Positions 1 to 8,869 of a stretch of 51,331 nucleotides of DNA are shown here, piece by piece. The first letter of the stretch is position 1. Each line of letters starts with the position of its first letter. The notes beneath the pieces are model-generated. The model was given only the letters and a program-made list of their open reading frames with translations, did not search any database and had not been told where the DNA came from. The stretch spans positions 1 to 51,331 of the IMG/VR virus record IMGVR_UViG_3300032294_001446, one strand, 5' to 3'. The stretch is from a virus. Both the position numbers and the translations under genes were made by a program.

Positions 1-331
1 CTGGTGTAACATCAAGATCTCTCACACCAAAATCCTTATAATCTTTATATCCAAGATCTTTTGTTGTTTGTGTTGTCAAATCATATTGGCGGTTTCCGTG
101 ATATGGCCCCCTATCGATAACTGGTGCAACAATTGATCTGCCAGTTTTTGGATCGGTAATTTTAACTTGACTTCCTAGTGGCAACTTTTTATGTGCAACA
201 CCACGAGTACCTGGCGTTAATTTTTGTCCAGAAGCAGTTGGATTGCCGTATAATCCAGGTCCATAAGAACTAGTTGATACTATTGCACCAAAAGGAAGTG
301 CCTCATTTATAAACTCTTTAAAAGTTTTCAC
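1..331 (-). CDS. RlpA-like double-psi beta-barrel protein with capsid-targeting N-terminus (3' end cut by window edge)
   Basis: GTG start at 331, one base after a TAATAA stop pair of the upstream gene; the C-terminus lies beyond base 1, so 110 residues are visible. Residues 1-10 (MKTFKEFINE) match the capsid-targeting peptide of T4 internal proteins (MKTYQEFIAE), including the I-x-E site cut by the gp21 protease. Residues about 17-80 look like the RlpA/double-psi barrel fold: a YG..GNPTASG stretch, AHKKLPLGS with His47, and APVIDRGPY with Asp73, the His and Asp conserved in RlpA-type lytic transglycosylases. Inference: a murein-acting or murein-binding protein packaged in the head and cleaved on maturation. 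Whether it is catalytic cannot be judged from the fragment. It lies in a late two-gene unit after the gp23 terminator. Confidence 0.72.
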   Translation of the reverse strand, partial: MKTFKEFINEALPFGAIVSTSSYGPGLYGNPTASGQKLTPGTRGVAHKKLPLGSQVKITDPKTGRSIVAPVIDRGPYHGNRQYDLTTQTTKDLGYKDYKDFGVRDLDVTP

Positions 332-334
332 TTA

Positions 335-493
335 TTAGTCCGCAATGATTAGATTGAACCATGCTTCACTCATACCTGAGATAATATTATCGGCAGACTC
401 TTTATCTTCCGCATAACCTTCACTAATTAGGTGTTCAACAACTCTTTCGTAGTTTTTATGAATTTCTTGTGATTGTCTTGGAGTTGGTTTCAT
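335..493 (-). CDS. Small conserved cyanophage protein, 52 aa
   Basis: ATG at 491-493, TAA at 335-337. The product is mostly helical in appearance (YERVVEHLISEGYAEDKESA then NIISGMSEAWFNLI). The pattern HL.SEGYA...A..I...MSE.W is one I associate with short segments of cyanophage virion-associated proteins, but I cannot give it a function. An I-S-E|G tripeptide inside it fits the gp21 cleavage consensus. It sits four bases upstream of the RlpA-like gene and is presumably co-transcribed from the TCTAAATA element at 515-522. Confidence 0.7.
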   Translation of the reverse strand: MKPTPRQSQEIHKNYERVVEHLISEGYAEDKESADNIISGMSEAWFNLIIAD

Positions 494-514
494 TGTTACT
501 ACTAGTTTTATTTT

Positions 515-522
515 TATTTAGA
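515..522 (-). promoter_or_regulatory. Putative late promoter, TCTAAATA variant
   Basis: The minus strand reads TCTAAATA 22 bases before the ATG of the 52-aa gene, directly after the gp23 terminator. It differs by one base from the TATAAATA octamer found before other late genes here. The same variant stands before the 585-aa basic protein gene at 14788-14795. Confidence 0.45.
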
Positions 523-523
523 T

Positions 524-549
524 AAAAAAAGACCCCCTTTCGGGGGTCT
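524..549 (-). terminator. Intrinsic terminator after gp23
   Basis: On the minus strand an 8-bp stem (AGACCCCC / GGGGGTCT) closes a GAAA tetraloop and is followed by a run of T. It lies 20 bases after the gp23 stop codon. This is the strongest canonical terminator in the window, fitting the end of a highly expressed capsid transcript. Confidence 0.93.
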
Positions 550-569
550 GATAGATATGTGAATCGAGA

Positions 570-1967
570 TCACATTAAATTGGTCACTTTGACTCTTCTG
601 TAGTAACGGTTTGCGTTACGATCAAGACCAGCACCGCTGATTGAGCTAGTACCCTGCGAGAATGGGTTAGCAACAATTCCATAACGAGTCTTGAAGCCGA
701 TCTTAGGCTGGAAGGTGTCCTGACCAACGGCACGTACCATCTGGAGAGGTACATATGGGCAGTAGAACAGACCAGCATCATAAGGGGAAGAACCCTTATA
801 ACCAACAACATAGTACTGGTTAGCAGATACGTTTGCAGAATAAGGATCGATATAAACACGATACTTACCTTGCAGAACACCAGCGAAGGTGTTACCAGTG
901 TCATCAACGTTGAGGTTAGCGTTGAGTGCAGGGGTGTAATCAAGAACACCTGCCATCGTGAGTGCCGAAGCAACGTCAGCGGAGCAGAGGATCATGTTAC
1001 CCTTGCCACGACGAGTTCTCTGGGCGATAGCGTTTGCGTCACGCTCGATCTGGAAGATCAGACCCTTGAACTTCTCAACCGACCAACGACCGTTGGAGTC
1101 AACGTCAAGGTCAAAAGTACCAGCAGTAGCAACGTTTGCCTGAGCACCAGACTCAGCAACGTTATAGATGGTACGGATAACTTCGCGGTTGATTTCAGCG
1201 AGGATCTCGGTGCTGAGGATGTTGGCAAGCTCAGCTTCTGCATTCAGACCGTGAATTGCCTTCAGGTCTTGTGCGAGTTCGAGCGAATACTCAGCTTTCA
1301 GAGCACGTGACTTAGCAGTAACGGTGACTTTCTCGATCGAGAATGCCATCTCGTTAAAGTGGTCACCAGTACCTTGACCAAGATTCTCTGCGTCATCGGT
1401 ACGCATACCCTGACCTACGTTGTAGGTAGTTGCGTCGCCGGTTGCAGGGAAAGTGGCGTCCAGAAGACCAGGATTGGTTCCACGTTGAGTGGTTGTACCC
1501 ATACCAACGTTACCAGCGGTGAATCCGTTGGTGAGGTTGAATCCACTGTCCTGTCCAGAGAATGCAGTATCTGCTTCGTTGAACAGTGCTTCGGTGCCGC
1601 TCATGGTATTGTAACGTGAGCGCATTGCAAAGATCAGTCCAGTAGGACCGTTCATTGGTTGAACACCAGCGAGGTCATAAGCGACCAGATTAGGCATTGA
1701 GCGTCTGATCAGAGAGATCAGAACGGGGTCGAAACCAGCAACAGGTGAAGTAGCGCCAGCTGAGAAACCAGCATTGGTGCCGCTATTAGTGTTGACAGTT
1801 GGAGACTCGGAAAGGAAAGAACGCTCTTCACGGAGTTCTCTCTCTTGGTTTTCAAGCAGGATTGCGGTTACCGCTCTACGATGTGAATCTTTGATTGGAT
1901 CAAGACCATCATAGTCGAGAATTGGTGCCCACTTCTCCTGCAGATGCTCGGCATTGAACATTTGCAT
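570..1967 (-). CDS. gp23: Major capsid protein gp23
   Basis: 465 residues, the usual length of cyanomyovirus gp23. The N-terminal propeptide carries EKWAPIL and a repeated charged stretch (ERELREERSFLSE), and residues 51-54 (FLSE) fit the (I/L)-x-E site of the prohead protease, predicting a mature protein starting at Ser55. The HK97-type capsid core follows, with the gp23 signature RRSMPNLVAYDLAGVQPMNG at about 88-107. Preceded by AGAGG ten bases before the ATG; a second in-frame ATG lies two codons later, so the start could be Met3. Codon use is visibly more GC-rich than in the tail genes, as expected for a very highly expressed gene. Last of the head cluster gp20-67-21-22-23. Confidence 0.97.
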   Translation of the reverse strand: MQMFNAEHLQEKWAPILDYDGLDPIKDSHRRAVTAILLENQERELREERSFLSESPTVNTNSGTNAGFSAGATSPVAGFDPVLISLIRRSMPNLVAYDLAGVQPMNGPTGLIFAMRSRYNTMSGTEALFNEADTAFSGQDSGFNLTNGFTAGNVGMGTTTQRGTNPGLLDATFPATGDATTYNVGQGMRTDDAENLGQGTGDHFNEMAFSIEKVTVTAKSRALKAEYSLELAQDLKAIHGLNAEAELANILSTEILAEINREVIRTIYNVAESGAQANVATAGTFDLDVDSNGRWSVEKFKGLIFQIERDANAIAQRTRRGKGNMILCSADVASALTMAGVLDYTPALNANLNVDDTGNTFAGVLQGKYRVYIDPYSANVSANQYYVVGYKGSSPYDAGLFYCPYVPLQMVRAVGQDTFQPKIGFKTRYGIVANPFSQGTSSISGAGLDRNANRYYRRVKVTNLM

Positions 1968-2012
1968 TTGATTTTTACCTCTTTTTTAAAAGTGTTGTTG
2001 TTTGATTATGAT

Positions 2013-2030
2013 CTAAAAATCACTTTTTAG
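2013..2030 (-). other. AT-only hairpin overlapping the gp22 stop codon
   Basis: A perfect 7-bp inverted repeat (CTAAAAA / TTTTTAG, 4-base loop) overlaps the end of gp22 in the gp22-gp23 interval. There is no GC stem, so termination is doubtful; an RNA processing or end-protection role ahead of the gp23 leader is possible. No TATAAATA octamer is visible in this gap. Confidence 0.35.
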
Positions 2031-3102
2031 AAGCTCTTGAAAGAGTCTCTAAGTAAGCGGCCATCATTGGAGAAATAGACTCATTGAGAGATTCTTTCTC
2101 ACTTGTGGTCACTTCTTCTGAGAGATTCTCAGTTGTGCTTCTTTGAGTACCAGTGTTTGATGGGAAATACGATTCCCTCAGCGTTACTAGCTTCTCACGA
2201 TAGTCTGCTTCACTTTCAAACTCAACATTTTCGGCAAGAGAAGCGAGTTTGTCCTTCTGAGAAAGTGCTAGACCCTCAGCGACGTCTGCAAAGATTACAT
2301 CAGCAACCGACTCGGCTAATCTTCTATTCAGAGCAACGTTTCTTTCGATTTGCTCGTTGAGTTTTTCTTCCATTTCATCAAGTTTATCTACCATGCTCTC
2401 GATAACATCATATCTATCTTCAGGGATTGTTACATAATGATCTTCAAAAAGACCTCTCATTCCTTGTAAGAATGATTCGGTCATTTCGGTCTTAAGACCG
2501 TGCTCAACTGCGAGTGCATTTTCTTGGAACCACTCATCAGCGACATATTCAAGATAAGAATCAACTCTTTCAGTTAGTTGATTCTTAATTGCATCAAGCT
2601 CTTCTACAAGAACAGCAGCATACGATTCTTGAAGAGACTCTTTGATTTCAGCAACTCTTGATTTAATTGCTGCTTCAAAGATTGTACGTGCTTTCTCTTG
2701 AAATTCTTCAGAAAGATCTTCACCTGCAAGAAGAGCATTAACATCTTCTTCAATGTTAAAATCTTCCTCTACAACTTCTTCTTCTTCCTCTTCAATTTCC
2801 TCTTCATCACCTTCTTCACCAACTTCAAAATCCTCTTCCTCTTCAGTCTCCTCTTCAATGACCTCTTCTTCTACTTCGGTCTCTTCTGCTCTTACCGCTT
2901 TCGCGTTAACAACATCTTTGACCTGAGCAAGAGTTGCACCAGGAGTTCTGAGTGCTGCTGAATCGTCGTCTGGACGATAATTATCAGGAGTAGGACCGCC
3001 GAGATCTTCAACTGGAATACCAGCCGAAGGCATTGGCTCAGCAGGTGCAGCCCCTTTGGTTACTACGTTTTCCATTTCTTGTAAATTGCTACCAACGGAC
3101 AT
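2020..3102 (-). CDS. gp22: Prohead core scaffolding protein gp22
   Basis: 360 residues, between gp21 and gp23 as in T4. A proline-rich N-terminus is followed by a long poly-glutamate tract (about residues 75-125), then a helical, coiled-coil-prone region (LVEELDAIKNQLTERVDSYL, DVIESMVDKLDEMEEKLNEQ). The C-terminus (SPMMAAYLETLSRASK) is typical of cyanophage gp22. In T4 this protein forms the prohead core, binds the shell through its C-terminus and is degraded by gp21 before packaging. It is longer than T4 gp22 (269 aa), mainly through the acidic tract. Confidence 0.93.
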   Translation of the reverse strand: MSVGSNLQEMENVVTKGAAPAEPMPSAGIPVEDLGGPTPDNYRPDDDSAALRTPGATLAQVKDVVNAKAVRAEETEVEEEVIEEETEEEEDFEVGEEGDEEEIEEEEEEVVEEDFNIEEDVNALLAGEDLSEEFQEKARTIFEAAIKSRVAEIKESLQESYAAVLVEELDAIKNQLTERVDSYLEYVADEWFQENALAVEHGLKTEMTESFLQGMRGLFEDHYVTIPEDRYDVIESMVDKLDEMEEKLNEQIERNVALNRRLAESVADVIFADVAEGLALSQKDKLASLAENVEFESEADYREKLVTLRESYFPSNTGTQRSTTENLSEEVTTSEKESLNESISPMMAAYLETLSRASKK

Positions 3103-3132
3103 TTTTGTTTAGATTCTGTGATAATCTATATT

Positions 3133-3140
3133 TATTTATA
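3133..3140 (-). promoter_or_regulatory. Late promoter TATAAATA upstream of gp22
   Basis: An exact T4-type late octamer on the minus strand, 31 bases before the gp22 ATG and just beyond the gp21 stop codon. It would give gp22 and gp23 their own late transcript, uncoupled from gp21. Confidence 0.75.
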
Positions 3141-3142
3141 AA

Positions 3143-3793
3143 TTAAAGATTTGAGAGGAAATCGTTGAATAAATTCAACTTATGCTCTTCAAGTCTTTTT
3201 TGATCTACAAGAGTATTAATTCTCTTTTGAGTTTGTTCAGCAAGTCTTTCACGAAGAATTCCACCTTCCCAAACCCACTCTTTACCTTCCATAATTCCCT
3301 GAACAAAAGCATCAGGAGCAGAAGGGTCGGCAACAATATCAGCAGCAGTTGCTAGCATAAAATCTTCACCGACAATTTTATGACCTTCATTGGTCATCTT
3401 TAATGAACCAACACCACGAGAAGAAACACCAAGACAAACTCCCTCACTAATGAGAGATTTTGCAATCTTGCCCATTGGAGTTTCTAAAAGTTGTGCCTTA
3501 CCAATAAAATTATTACCATCTTTATAAAGTTCACAAATTTTATGTGAAACTCTATCAAGATTTACAGTAGGTCCATCAGGGTGACCAAGTTCTCCAAGAG
3601 CACGACCTTTTTGAACAAATGCCTCATTATAGCGATTTACCTCTCTTTCCATGATGGCAAGAGGGTACATTCTGCCGTTTCTGTTGACTTGTTCTGCCTG
3701 TAAGAAAATACCTTTGATATAGGATTTTTTTGCAGATCCTTTACCTTCTGTAATAAATTCTACTTTTGAAATTTCTTCTGTGATGAGTTTCAT
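3143..3793 (-). CDS. gp21: Prohead core protein protease gp21
   Basis: 216 residues, close to T4 gp21 (212). The serine-protease signature is present: GELGHPDGPTVN with His71, and LGVSSRGVGS with the nucleophile at Ser124 or Ser125. The N-terminus contains FITE|G (residues 13-16), a self-cleavage site of the same (I/L)-x-E form as in its substrates. It processes gp23, the scaffold and packaged internal proteins. Starts four bases after the stop of the 88-aa gene. Confidence 0.95.
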   Translation of the reverse strand: MKLITEEISKVEFITEGKGSAKKSYIKGIFLQAEQVNRNGRMYPLAIMEREVNRYNEAFVQKGRALGELGHPDGPTVNLDRVSHKICELYKDGNNFIGKAQLLETPMGKIAKSLISEGVCLGVSSRGVGSLKMTNEGHKIVGEDFMLATAADIVADPSAPDAFVQGIMEGKEWVWEGGILRERLAEQTQKRINTLVDQKRLEEHKLNLFNDFLSNL

Positions 3794-3797
3794 TGTT

Positions 3798-4064
3798 TTA
3801 GTTTGTAAATCCTACTTTTGCGCCTTTGACCCTATTGCTATCAGCAAATACACAATGACTTGCAATCTTAACAATTTGCTCAACTGTTCCGGCAGGCATT
3901 GTGATTGAACCAATACCCGTTCCACTTTGAGTTTCAACTACTGTTACGATACGTGCAACCGTATCTGTATTCACAAGACGAACAACTGTTGCTGCACTAA
4001 AACTTGTAGCTGTTCCTGTTGTGGTTGGTAAATTTAGCTCATCTGCTAAAATTTTTGTTGTCAT
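3798..4064 (-). CDS. Conserved small head-cluster protein, 88 aa
   Basis: ATG overlaps the preceding stop codon (TAATG). The sequence is beta-rich and threonine/valine-rich (SFSAATVVRLVNTDTVARIV, GSITMPAGTVEQIVKIA). Its pattern suggests a compact beta-sandwich, perhaps a capsid-associated or decoration protein, but I recognise no named family. It lies between gp67-like and gp21, where T4 carries gp68, yet it does not look like gp68. Confidence 0.75.
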   Translation of the reverse strand: MTTKILADELNLPTTTGTATSFSAATVVRLVNTDTVARIVTVVETQSGTGIGSITMPAGTVEQIVKIASHCVFADSNRVKGAKVGFTN

Positions 4065-4243
4065 TATTCCTCTTCCTGAGTTTGTGCATCTTCATACTCA
4101 CTTTCACCAAACATTGATGAGGCAACGATTGGTTTTGCAAGTTCGATTCTTTCCGCTGCTTTTGAATAAAGAACATCGTGAATTTTGTCACGAATATCGG
4201 ATGCAGCAGCATCTGTCGCAATCAAATCGATAAGGTCTTCCAT
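4064..4243 (-). CDS. gp67-like prohead core protein, 59 aa
   Basis: ATG at 4241-4243 and TAA overlapping the next ATG by one base. The product starts MEDLIDLIATDAAASDIRDK and ends in an acidic tail (SEYEDAQTQEEE). Small size, acidity and position between gp20 and gp21 fit T4 gp67, a prohead core component. The sequence is too short to prove homology; the assignment is mainly positional. Preceded by a clear late promoter at 4269-4276. Confidence 0.72.
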   Translation of the reverse strand: MEDLIDLIATDAAASDIRDKIHDVLYSKAAERIELAKPIVASSMFGESEYEDAQTQEEE

Positions 4244-4268
4244 AAAATTAAAATATATTCCTATTCTT

Positions 4269-4276
4269 TATTTATA
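4269..4276 (-). promoter_or_regulatory. Late promoter TATAAATA upstream of the gp67-like gene
   Basis: An exact octamer on the minus strand, 26 bases before the ATG at 4243 and overlapping the last codons of gp20. It would drive the gp67-like gene, the 88-aa gene and gp21. Confidence 0.75.
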
Positions 4277-5975
4277 TCTCAGCCTTTTTGGCATCTTTTT
4301 GCATTTGAGCATCAGTTACTGCTCCCTGTGTATCTAGGTTTGGTTCAGTTGGAACTTCACCCATTCCCATGGCATCTTGACCCATTCCTGCCATACCACT
4401 ACCCTCTCCCGGTTGAGGTAATGGTGCTCCGGTAATTGGATCTATTTGAGAAGGATCTGGTAGGATACCTTTTTGAATTTCATCTTCAATTTGCTCATCA
4501 ATTTCAATAATCTCAGAATCAGTTTGGCGAAGAATTTTCTTTCTTACATATTCTGTTGAGAAATATTTTCCGATATAAGGTTCAATAGTTGCCAATGTTC
4601 CCAACCTACCATTAAGAAGTTCAGATTCTTTTAATTCTGCGAACTGATTATCGTATAAGAAGTCATATTGTATATGATCTGACATCACTTCCCAGTCTTC
4701 TGGTGAAACGATGTTTTTGAGAATCAATTGCGTTTTCAACATATCGTTAAACATTTGAGAAAATCTCTTTCTCAAACGACCCACAAACTTTGCAAATTTA
4801 AGTTCATCTCTTAAAATTTCTGATGATCTCCCAAGATTGAATCCATCACCACCGCCAGCAATTCTTGATTCTGGAACTCCAAGTGCTCTATAAAGTTTCT
4901 TTTGGAAATACTCAATATCAGCAAGTTCTCCAAGATTCTGTCCACCAGGAAGAGTTGTGATTTCAGTTCCTCTACCACCTTCTCTTCTTGGAAGCCAAAA
5001 ATCTTCCATCATAGACATGAACTTACGATCATCACGAACTTCACCAGTTCCTGCATCGTAAACTAGTTTATTACGATAACGATTCATTACCTCTTTGAGG
5101 TATTGTTCTGCTTTTACTTTTGGAAGATTACCAACATCAATATAGAAAATTCTACGCTCAGGTGCTCTCGATAATCTATAAATTACAAGAGAATCCTCAA
5201 TCATACGAAGTTGATTGAGTGCTTTGATTGCTTTATGTAGATATGAAAGTACGGTGTTTTTATTTCTATCTACAAGACCAGAAGTACAATAGACAATGGA
5301 ATCCTTTGCAATTTTTACTGCTTTACCGGAACCAGCACCAGAAACCATTCCTGTTGGATAATTTGGAGTCGGAGTGTATAGAAAATATTCTTCAAATTCT
5401 ATATTTTGTGGTAAAGAATTTTCAGTATTTTTTACATTTACTCTCGCATATGGATCTTTATTTTTCTTTTCTTGGCGGATATAACGCATCTTCATGGGAT
5501 CAATATATCTCAAATCCTGAATACCTGCCTGAGGATTTTTGAGATCAATGACTTTTAGATAATAAATTCTACCATCAATATACCAATTCCTAAAAATTTC
5601 ATGGCACTTTCTATCAAAGTCCATGATTTCTTTTAGATACTTAAATTCTTCTCTTATTTTTTTCTTTAATGTTTCGCTTGCGTTTAAATTGGAAAGTTCA
5701 ATTTCAACTGGTGAATCGTAAAGATCACTGACAAGAGCTTCATTGACAACATCTTCAATGGCACCATCACACTCTGGATGAAGGGCCATTTCTCTATATC
5801 TTTTAATTAAATCATGCTCAGTTCGATAAACTCCTTCAATATCAATATATTGACCGTAAAAACCACTAGCAATATAATTATCAAACCCGTCCTCATTGGT
5901 TTGAGGAACGGGCGATATTATTGAAGGAGATTTATTTTTATTATCGTCAATAGAAAAACCAAAAAGTTTTGCCAT
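4272..5975 (-). CDS. gp20: Portal vertex protein gp20
   Basis: 567 residues, usual for cyanophage gp20 (T4 524). Typical features: YIDIEGVYRTEHDLIKRYRE and MALHPECDGAIEDVVNEAL near the N-terminus, the ALNQLRMIEDSLVIYRLSRA stretch, FIYIDVGNLPK-like RRIFYIDVGNLPK, and GRSSEILRDELKFAKFVGRL in the C-terminal half. The dodecameric portal sits at the head vertex and docks the terminase. The C-terminus ends in a low-complexity Met/Gly/Pro tail. Follows gp19 by 31 bases. Confidence 0.97.
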   Translation of the reverse strand: MAKLFGFSIDDNKNKSPSIISPVPQTNEDGFDNYIASGFYGQYIDIEGVYRTEHDLIKRYREMALHPECDGAIEDVVNEALVSDLYDSPVEIELSNLNASETLKKKIREEFKYLKEIMDFDRKCHEIFRNWYIDGRIYYLKVIDLKNPQAGIQDLRYIDPMKMRYIRQEKKNKDPYARVNVKNTENSLPQNIEFEEYFLYTPTPNYPTGMVSGAGSGKAVKIAKDSIVYCTSGLVDRNKNTVLSYLHKAIKALNQLRMIEDSLVIYRLSRAPERRIFYIDVGNLPKVKAEQYLKEVMNRYRNKLVYDAGTGEVRDDRKFMSMMEDFWLPRREGGRGTEITTLPGGQNLGELADIEYFQKKLYRALGVPESRIAGGGDGFNLGRSSEILRDELKFAKFVGRLRKRFSQMFNDMLKTQLILKNIVSPEDWEVMSDHIQYDFLYDNQFAELKESELLNGRLGTLATIEPYIGKYFSTEYVRKKILRQTDSEIIEIDEQIEDEIQKGILPDPSQIDPITGAPLPQPGEGSGMAGMGQDAMGMGEVPTEPNLDTQGAVTDAQMQKDAKKAEI

Positions 5976-6006
5976 AGTATAATCTTTTTGCCTGTTATTC
6001 TATTAT

Positions 6007-6597
6007 TTAGTTGATGTCTTCACCACCAGCATTTGCGCCAGTGCCTCTAATTGCTTCCCACCATTGAACTTGAAGTTCTACGGTGAACTCTTCAATTCCT
6101 TGTCCATCATATGTAAGTTCAATAGGAGCAACCTGAGTTGGGAACACATCATAAAAACGATAAGATCTCAGAGCAGATCCATCACGATCGAGTTGATAAA
6201 CATAAGCATCTGCTTGATAATCTGCTGGGTTTGTTAAACCAGTGTTATCAGAAACTCTGTTGATGACATTCATCCACTTTTCAAAAGCGGAACGAATTGC
6301 AAAATCAGTGTCGTTGATAACGGTAACAGTCCAAGAATCAAACGTTCTGTCGCCTGCAATTTTTAATACTCTTCCTCTGAAAGGAACTTCAATTTGGGCA
6401 ACGTTGGATGCTGGTAAGTTTGCACCTTTTACTAAGAATCTTGATTTATCAAGAACATCGGTGCTTGGTTGTGCAGCATCTGGGAAAGTGAGGACAACCT
6501 CAAAGAGATTAGAACGAGCTCCACCACCAGTTAACTTACTCTTGAAGTCAGTAATCTTTCTTAGTGGGGGTGGATTAATTTGATTTCTAGCTGGCAT
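6007..6597 (-). CDS. gp19: Tail tube protein gp19
   Basis: 196 residues (T4 gp19 163). Contains the hallmark tube segments FKSKLTGGGARSNLFEVVLT and GRVLKIAGDRTFDSWTVTVI plus a C-terminal VELQVQWWEAIRG. Forms the hexameric-ring inner tube through which DNA passes. Lies 20 bases downstream of gp18, as in T4. Confidence 0.96.
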   Translation of the reverse strand: MPARNQINPPPLRKITDFKSKLTGGGARSNLFEVVLTFPDAAQPSTDVLDKSRFLVKGANLPASNVAQIEVPFRGRVLKIAGDRTFDSWTVTVINDTDFAIRSAFEKWMNVINRVSDNTGLTNPADYQADAYVYQLDRDGSALRSYRFYDVFPTQVAPIELTYDGQGIEEFTVELQVQWWEAIRGTGANAGGEDIN

Positions 6598-6617
6598 GAT
6601 TTTTAACCTCTAGTGAA

Positions 6618-8786
6618 TTAAACGGAACCGATTACTTCTTCAAAAGCAACACCAGTTCTGGTGGCAACGAAGGTAAGACCGATAAAGTTGATTGATCTTG
6701 CTGGTTTGATGTAAATATCAGCAACAAACTCATTTGCATCAATAACTGCTGCTGTGTTGTTTGTCTCATCACAAATGACAACATAATCAAAGATACCTCT
6801 CTTAGATTGAACATCGCGGAGGAATGGTTCAATGATATTTACAAAACTTGTTCTGGTGATTTCATCATTGAACTCGAAGAGGAAATCTTTCGCAGCAGCG
6901 GAGATAGCATCTTCAAGGTAGATAAAGAGTCTACGAACGTTAATTCTATCAAATGCCGATGACTTAGCAAAACCAGTCTTATCACCGAACAAGATAATTC
7001 CAGCACCAGGTGAGAAGATAATTGGATTAATTCTGTTGGAATACAGAATGTCTCTTTGCTTTCTTCCTGGATTGTATGCAAGTTTAACTGCATTTAAAAT
7101 TGCACCTCTTGAAGTTCCTGCTGGTGAGAACCAAGGGAACAGTTGAACATCAGTTCTTGCACAAGTACCGGCAACATCACCATTCAATGGAACATATCGG
7201 AAAGTATTATTGAAGCGGTCGTACATATACTTATAACCACTATCAAAGACACCATAGGTAGTTGATGTTATTGGAGCATAGAAACTAACAACATTATCCG
7301 TGATAGTATCAATATTATTTACAGTTACGGTTCCAACAGAAGAATCATTCAAGAATGCTTGTCTATATGGTGAGATAAAGGCAATAGAATCTTTTCTTGC
7401 CTCTGCAACAGCAATACACTTGTTGGCAAGTGCTTGTGCTTGATCTTTTGGATAATTTGCAGATCCCATTAAAATGAAATCTACTTCATACTCTTCTGTA
7501 TTTTCAAAAATTGTTAGTCCACTTACAATATCATCTAGACTGGAATAAAGTGCTCCCGATGTTACTAAATCAGTTTTGCCACCATAATTTATACCACCAG
7601 CAAGAGTGTAGGTATTTGATCCAGATCCAGCAAAAATTACATTTTGAGCATCTTGATCCCAACCAGTGTCTGTGTTGAGTTCAAACTGAGCAACACCATT
7701 TGCACTAAAACCAGTAGTTACAACACCAACTGGTTGTGAACCACCAAAGACATATTGTGAATTTGTTTCAAGATACTTTCTCCAATATGATGGACTTCCT
7801 ACGGAAAACTCACCATCTTTTGCTTTTGAAAGACTCAGGTGCTTTTCTAAGATTGTTCCAGCATTTCCAGTAACCGTTCCAAGATCATCGATTACTACGA
7901 CGTGAACTTCATCGAATCTTCCACCTCTACCAGCAGCAAATGCTGAAGTTGATGGTTTACTTGCAATTGCATCCCACTCTATGCTACCAACATTAAGAGT
8001 GATGCTTTGCTGCTCGAACCAATCTAACTCTCCGGTATATGCTCTTGATGCAAATGCTGATGATTGACCATTTGTATGAATCGCAACCGCACCAGTGTTT
8101 GGCAACGCATAAACGCCATTTTGTTGATAATCAACATTTACCATAGCGCCAGTGTCTGTTACAACTCCCACTAATTTTGTGGAAATTCTACCAGATCCTA
8201 CTTCTGTAATAACTCCCTTATAATAACCACCTAATAGTGAAGTTATTCCTATTCCAGGAAGACTTGTTCCAGCAGGAATTGCAACTGTAAATCCATAACC
8301 AACCTGAACATTAGTTGTGGTAACGCCAGTTAAAATTTGATCTGCTTTAGCATCAATAATTGCAACCTTGATTCCATTTGCCCAAGTTCCAGGATTCTTT
8401 GCAGCAAAGGTAACGTTTGTAATGGTGTTTTCATCATATCCAAGTTGGACATAATGCTCATTGCTTTTAATTTTTACGCTTGTTGCTGCACCAACAAAAG
8501 CATTTGTTAATTGAGAGTCATTTGATCTCGCAACTCTCATTGTTCCACCATAAGCAAGATATGAGGATGCTACCATCCAACTCTCATAATGCTTATCAGT
8601 AGAATATGGTTGACCAAAAGTTTGATAGAGATCATTCTCATTCTCTACAAGTTGAGGAAGATCTACTGGTCCCTTTGCGAATGGTGCAACAAGTGCCGCA
8701 ACAGAACCAGAAACTGGATCTACCCTACCAATAGTTAGATCAACCTCTCTTACTACAATTCCAGGAGATGCTAAATTTAGAGGCAT
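6618..8786 (-). CDS. gp18: Contractile tail sheath protein gp18
   Basis: 722 residues (T4 659). Starts MPLNLASPGIVVREVDLTIG, the usual sheath N-terminal strand, and ends with a conserved C-terminal domain (RINVRRLFIYLEDAISAAAK through INFIGLTFVATRTG). Central variable domains account for the extra length. A GGAG motif seven bases before the ATG and the CATAAATA element at 8821 point to independent late expression. Confidence 0.97.
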   Translation of the reverse strand: MPLNLASPGIVVREVDLTIGRVDPVSGSVAALVAPFAKGPVDLPQLVENENDLYQTFGQPYSTDKHYESWMVASSYLAYGGTMRVARSNDSQLTNAFVGAATSVKIKSNEHYVQLGYDENTITNVTFAAKNPGTWANGIKVAIIDAKADQILTGVTTTNVQVGYGFTVAIPAGTSLPGIGITSLLGGYYKGVITEVGSGRISTKLVGVVTDTGAMVNVDYQQNGVYALPNTGAVAIHTNGQSSAFASRAYTGELDWFEQQSITLNVGSIEWDAIASKPSTSAFAAGRGGRFDEVHVVVIDDLGTVTGNAGTILEKHLSLSKAKDGEFSVGSPSYWRKYLETNSQYVFGGSQPVGVVTTGFSANGVAQFELNTDTGWDQDAQNVIFAGSGSNTYTLAGGINYGGKTDLVTSGALYSSLDDIVSGLTIFENTEEYEVDFILMGSANYPKDQAQALANKCIAVAEARKDSIAFISPYRQAFLNDSSVGTVTVNNIDTITDNVVSFYAPITSTTYGVFDSGYKYMYDRFNNTFRYVPLNGDVAGTCARTDVQLFPWFSPAGTSRGAILNAVKLAYNPGRKQRDILYSNRINPIIFSPGAGIILFGDKTGFAKSSAFDRINVRRLFIYLEDAISAAAKDFLFEFNDEITRTSFVNIIEPFLRDVQSKRGIFDYVVICDETNNTAAVIDANEFVADIYIKPARSINFIGLTFVATRTGVAFEEVIGSV

Positions 8787-8820
8787 CTTTTATTCTCCGT
8801 TTCCAGAATTAACCTGAAAA

Positions 8821-8828
8821 TATTTATG
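8821..8828 (-). promoter_or_regulatory. Late promoter CATAAATA upstream of gp18
   Basis: The minus strand reads CATAAATA about 35 bases before the gp18 ATG, in an intergenic gap. One mismatch at the first base from the TATAAATA found elsewhere in the window. Confidence 0.65.
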
Positions 8829-8869
8829 AAAAAGACTACTTTCATTGGGGAAACAATCAATGAACACAC

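Noticed and set aside
2698-2961. 87-aa plus-strand frame rich in Phe, Asn and Lys
   Set aside because: It is the antisense of the poly-glutamate tract of gp22.
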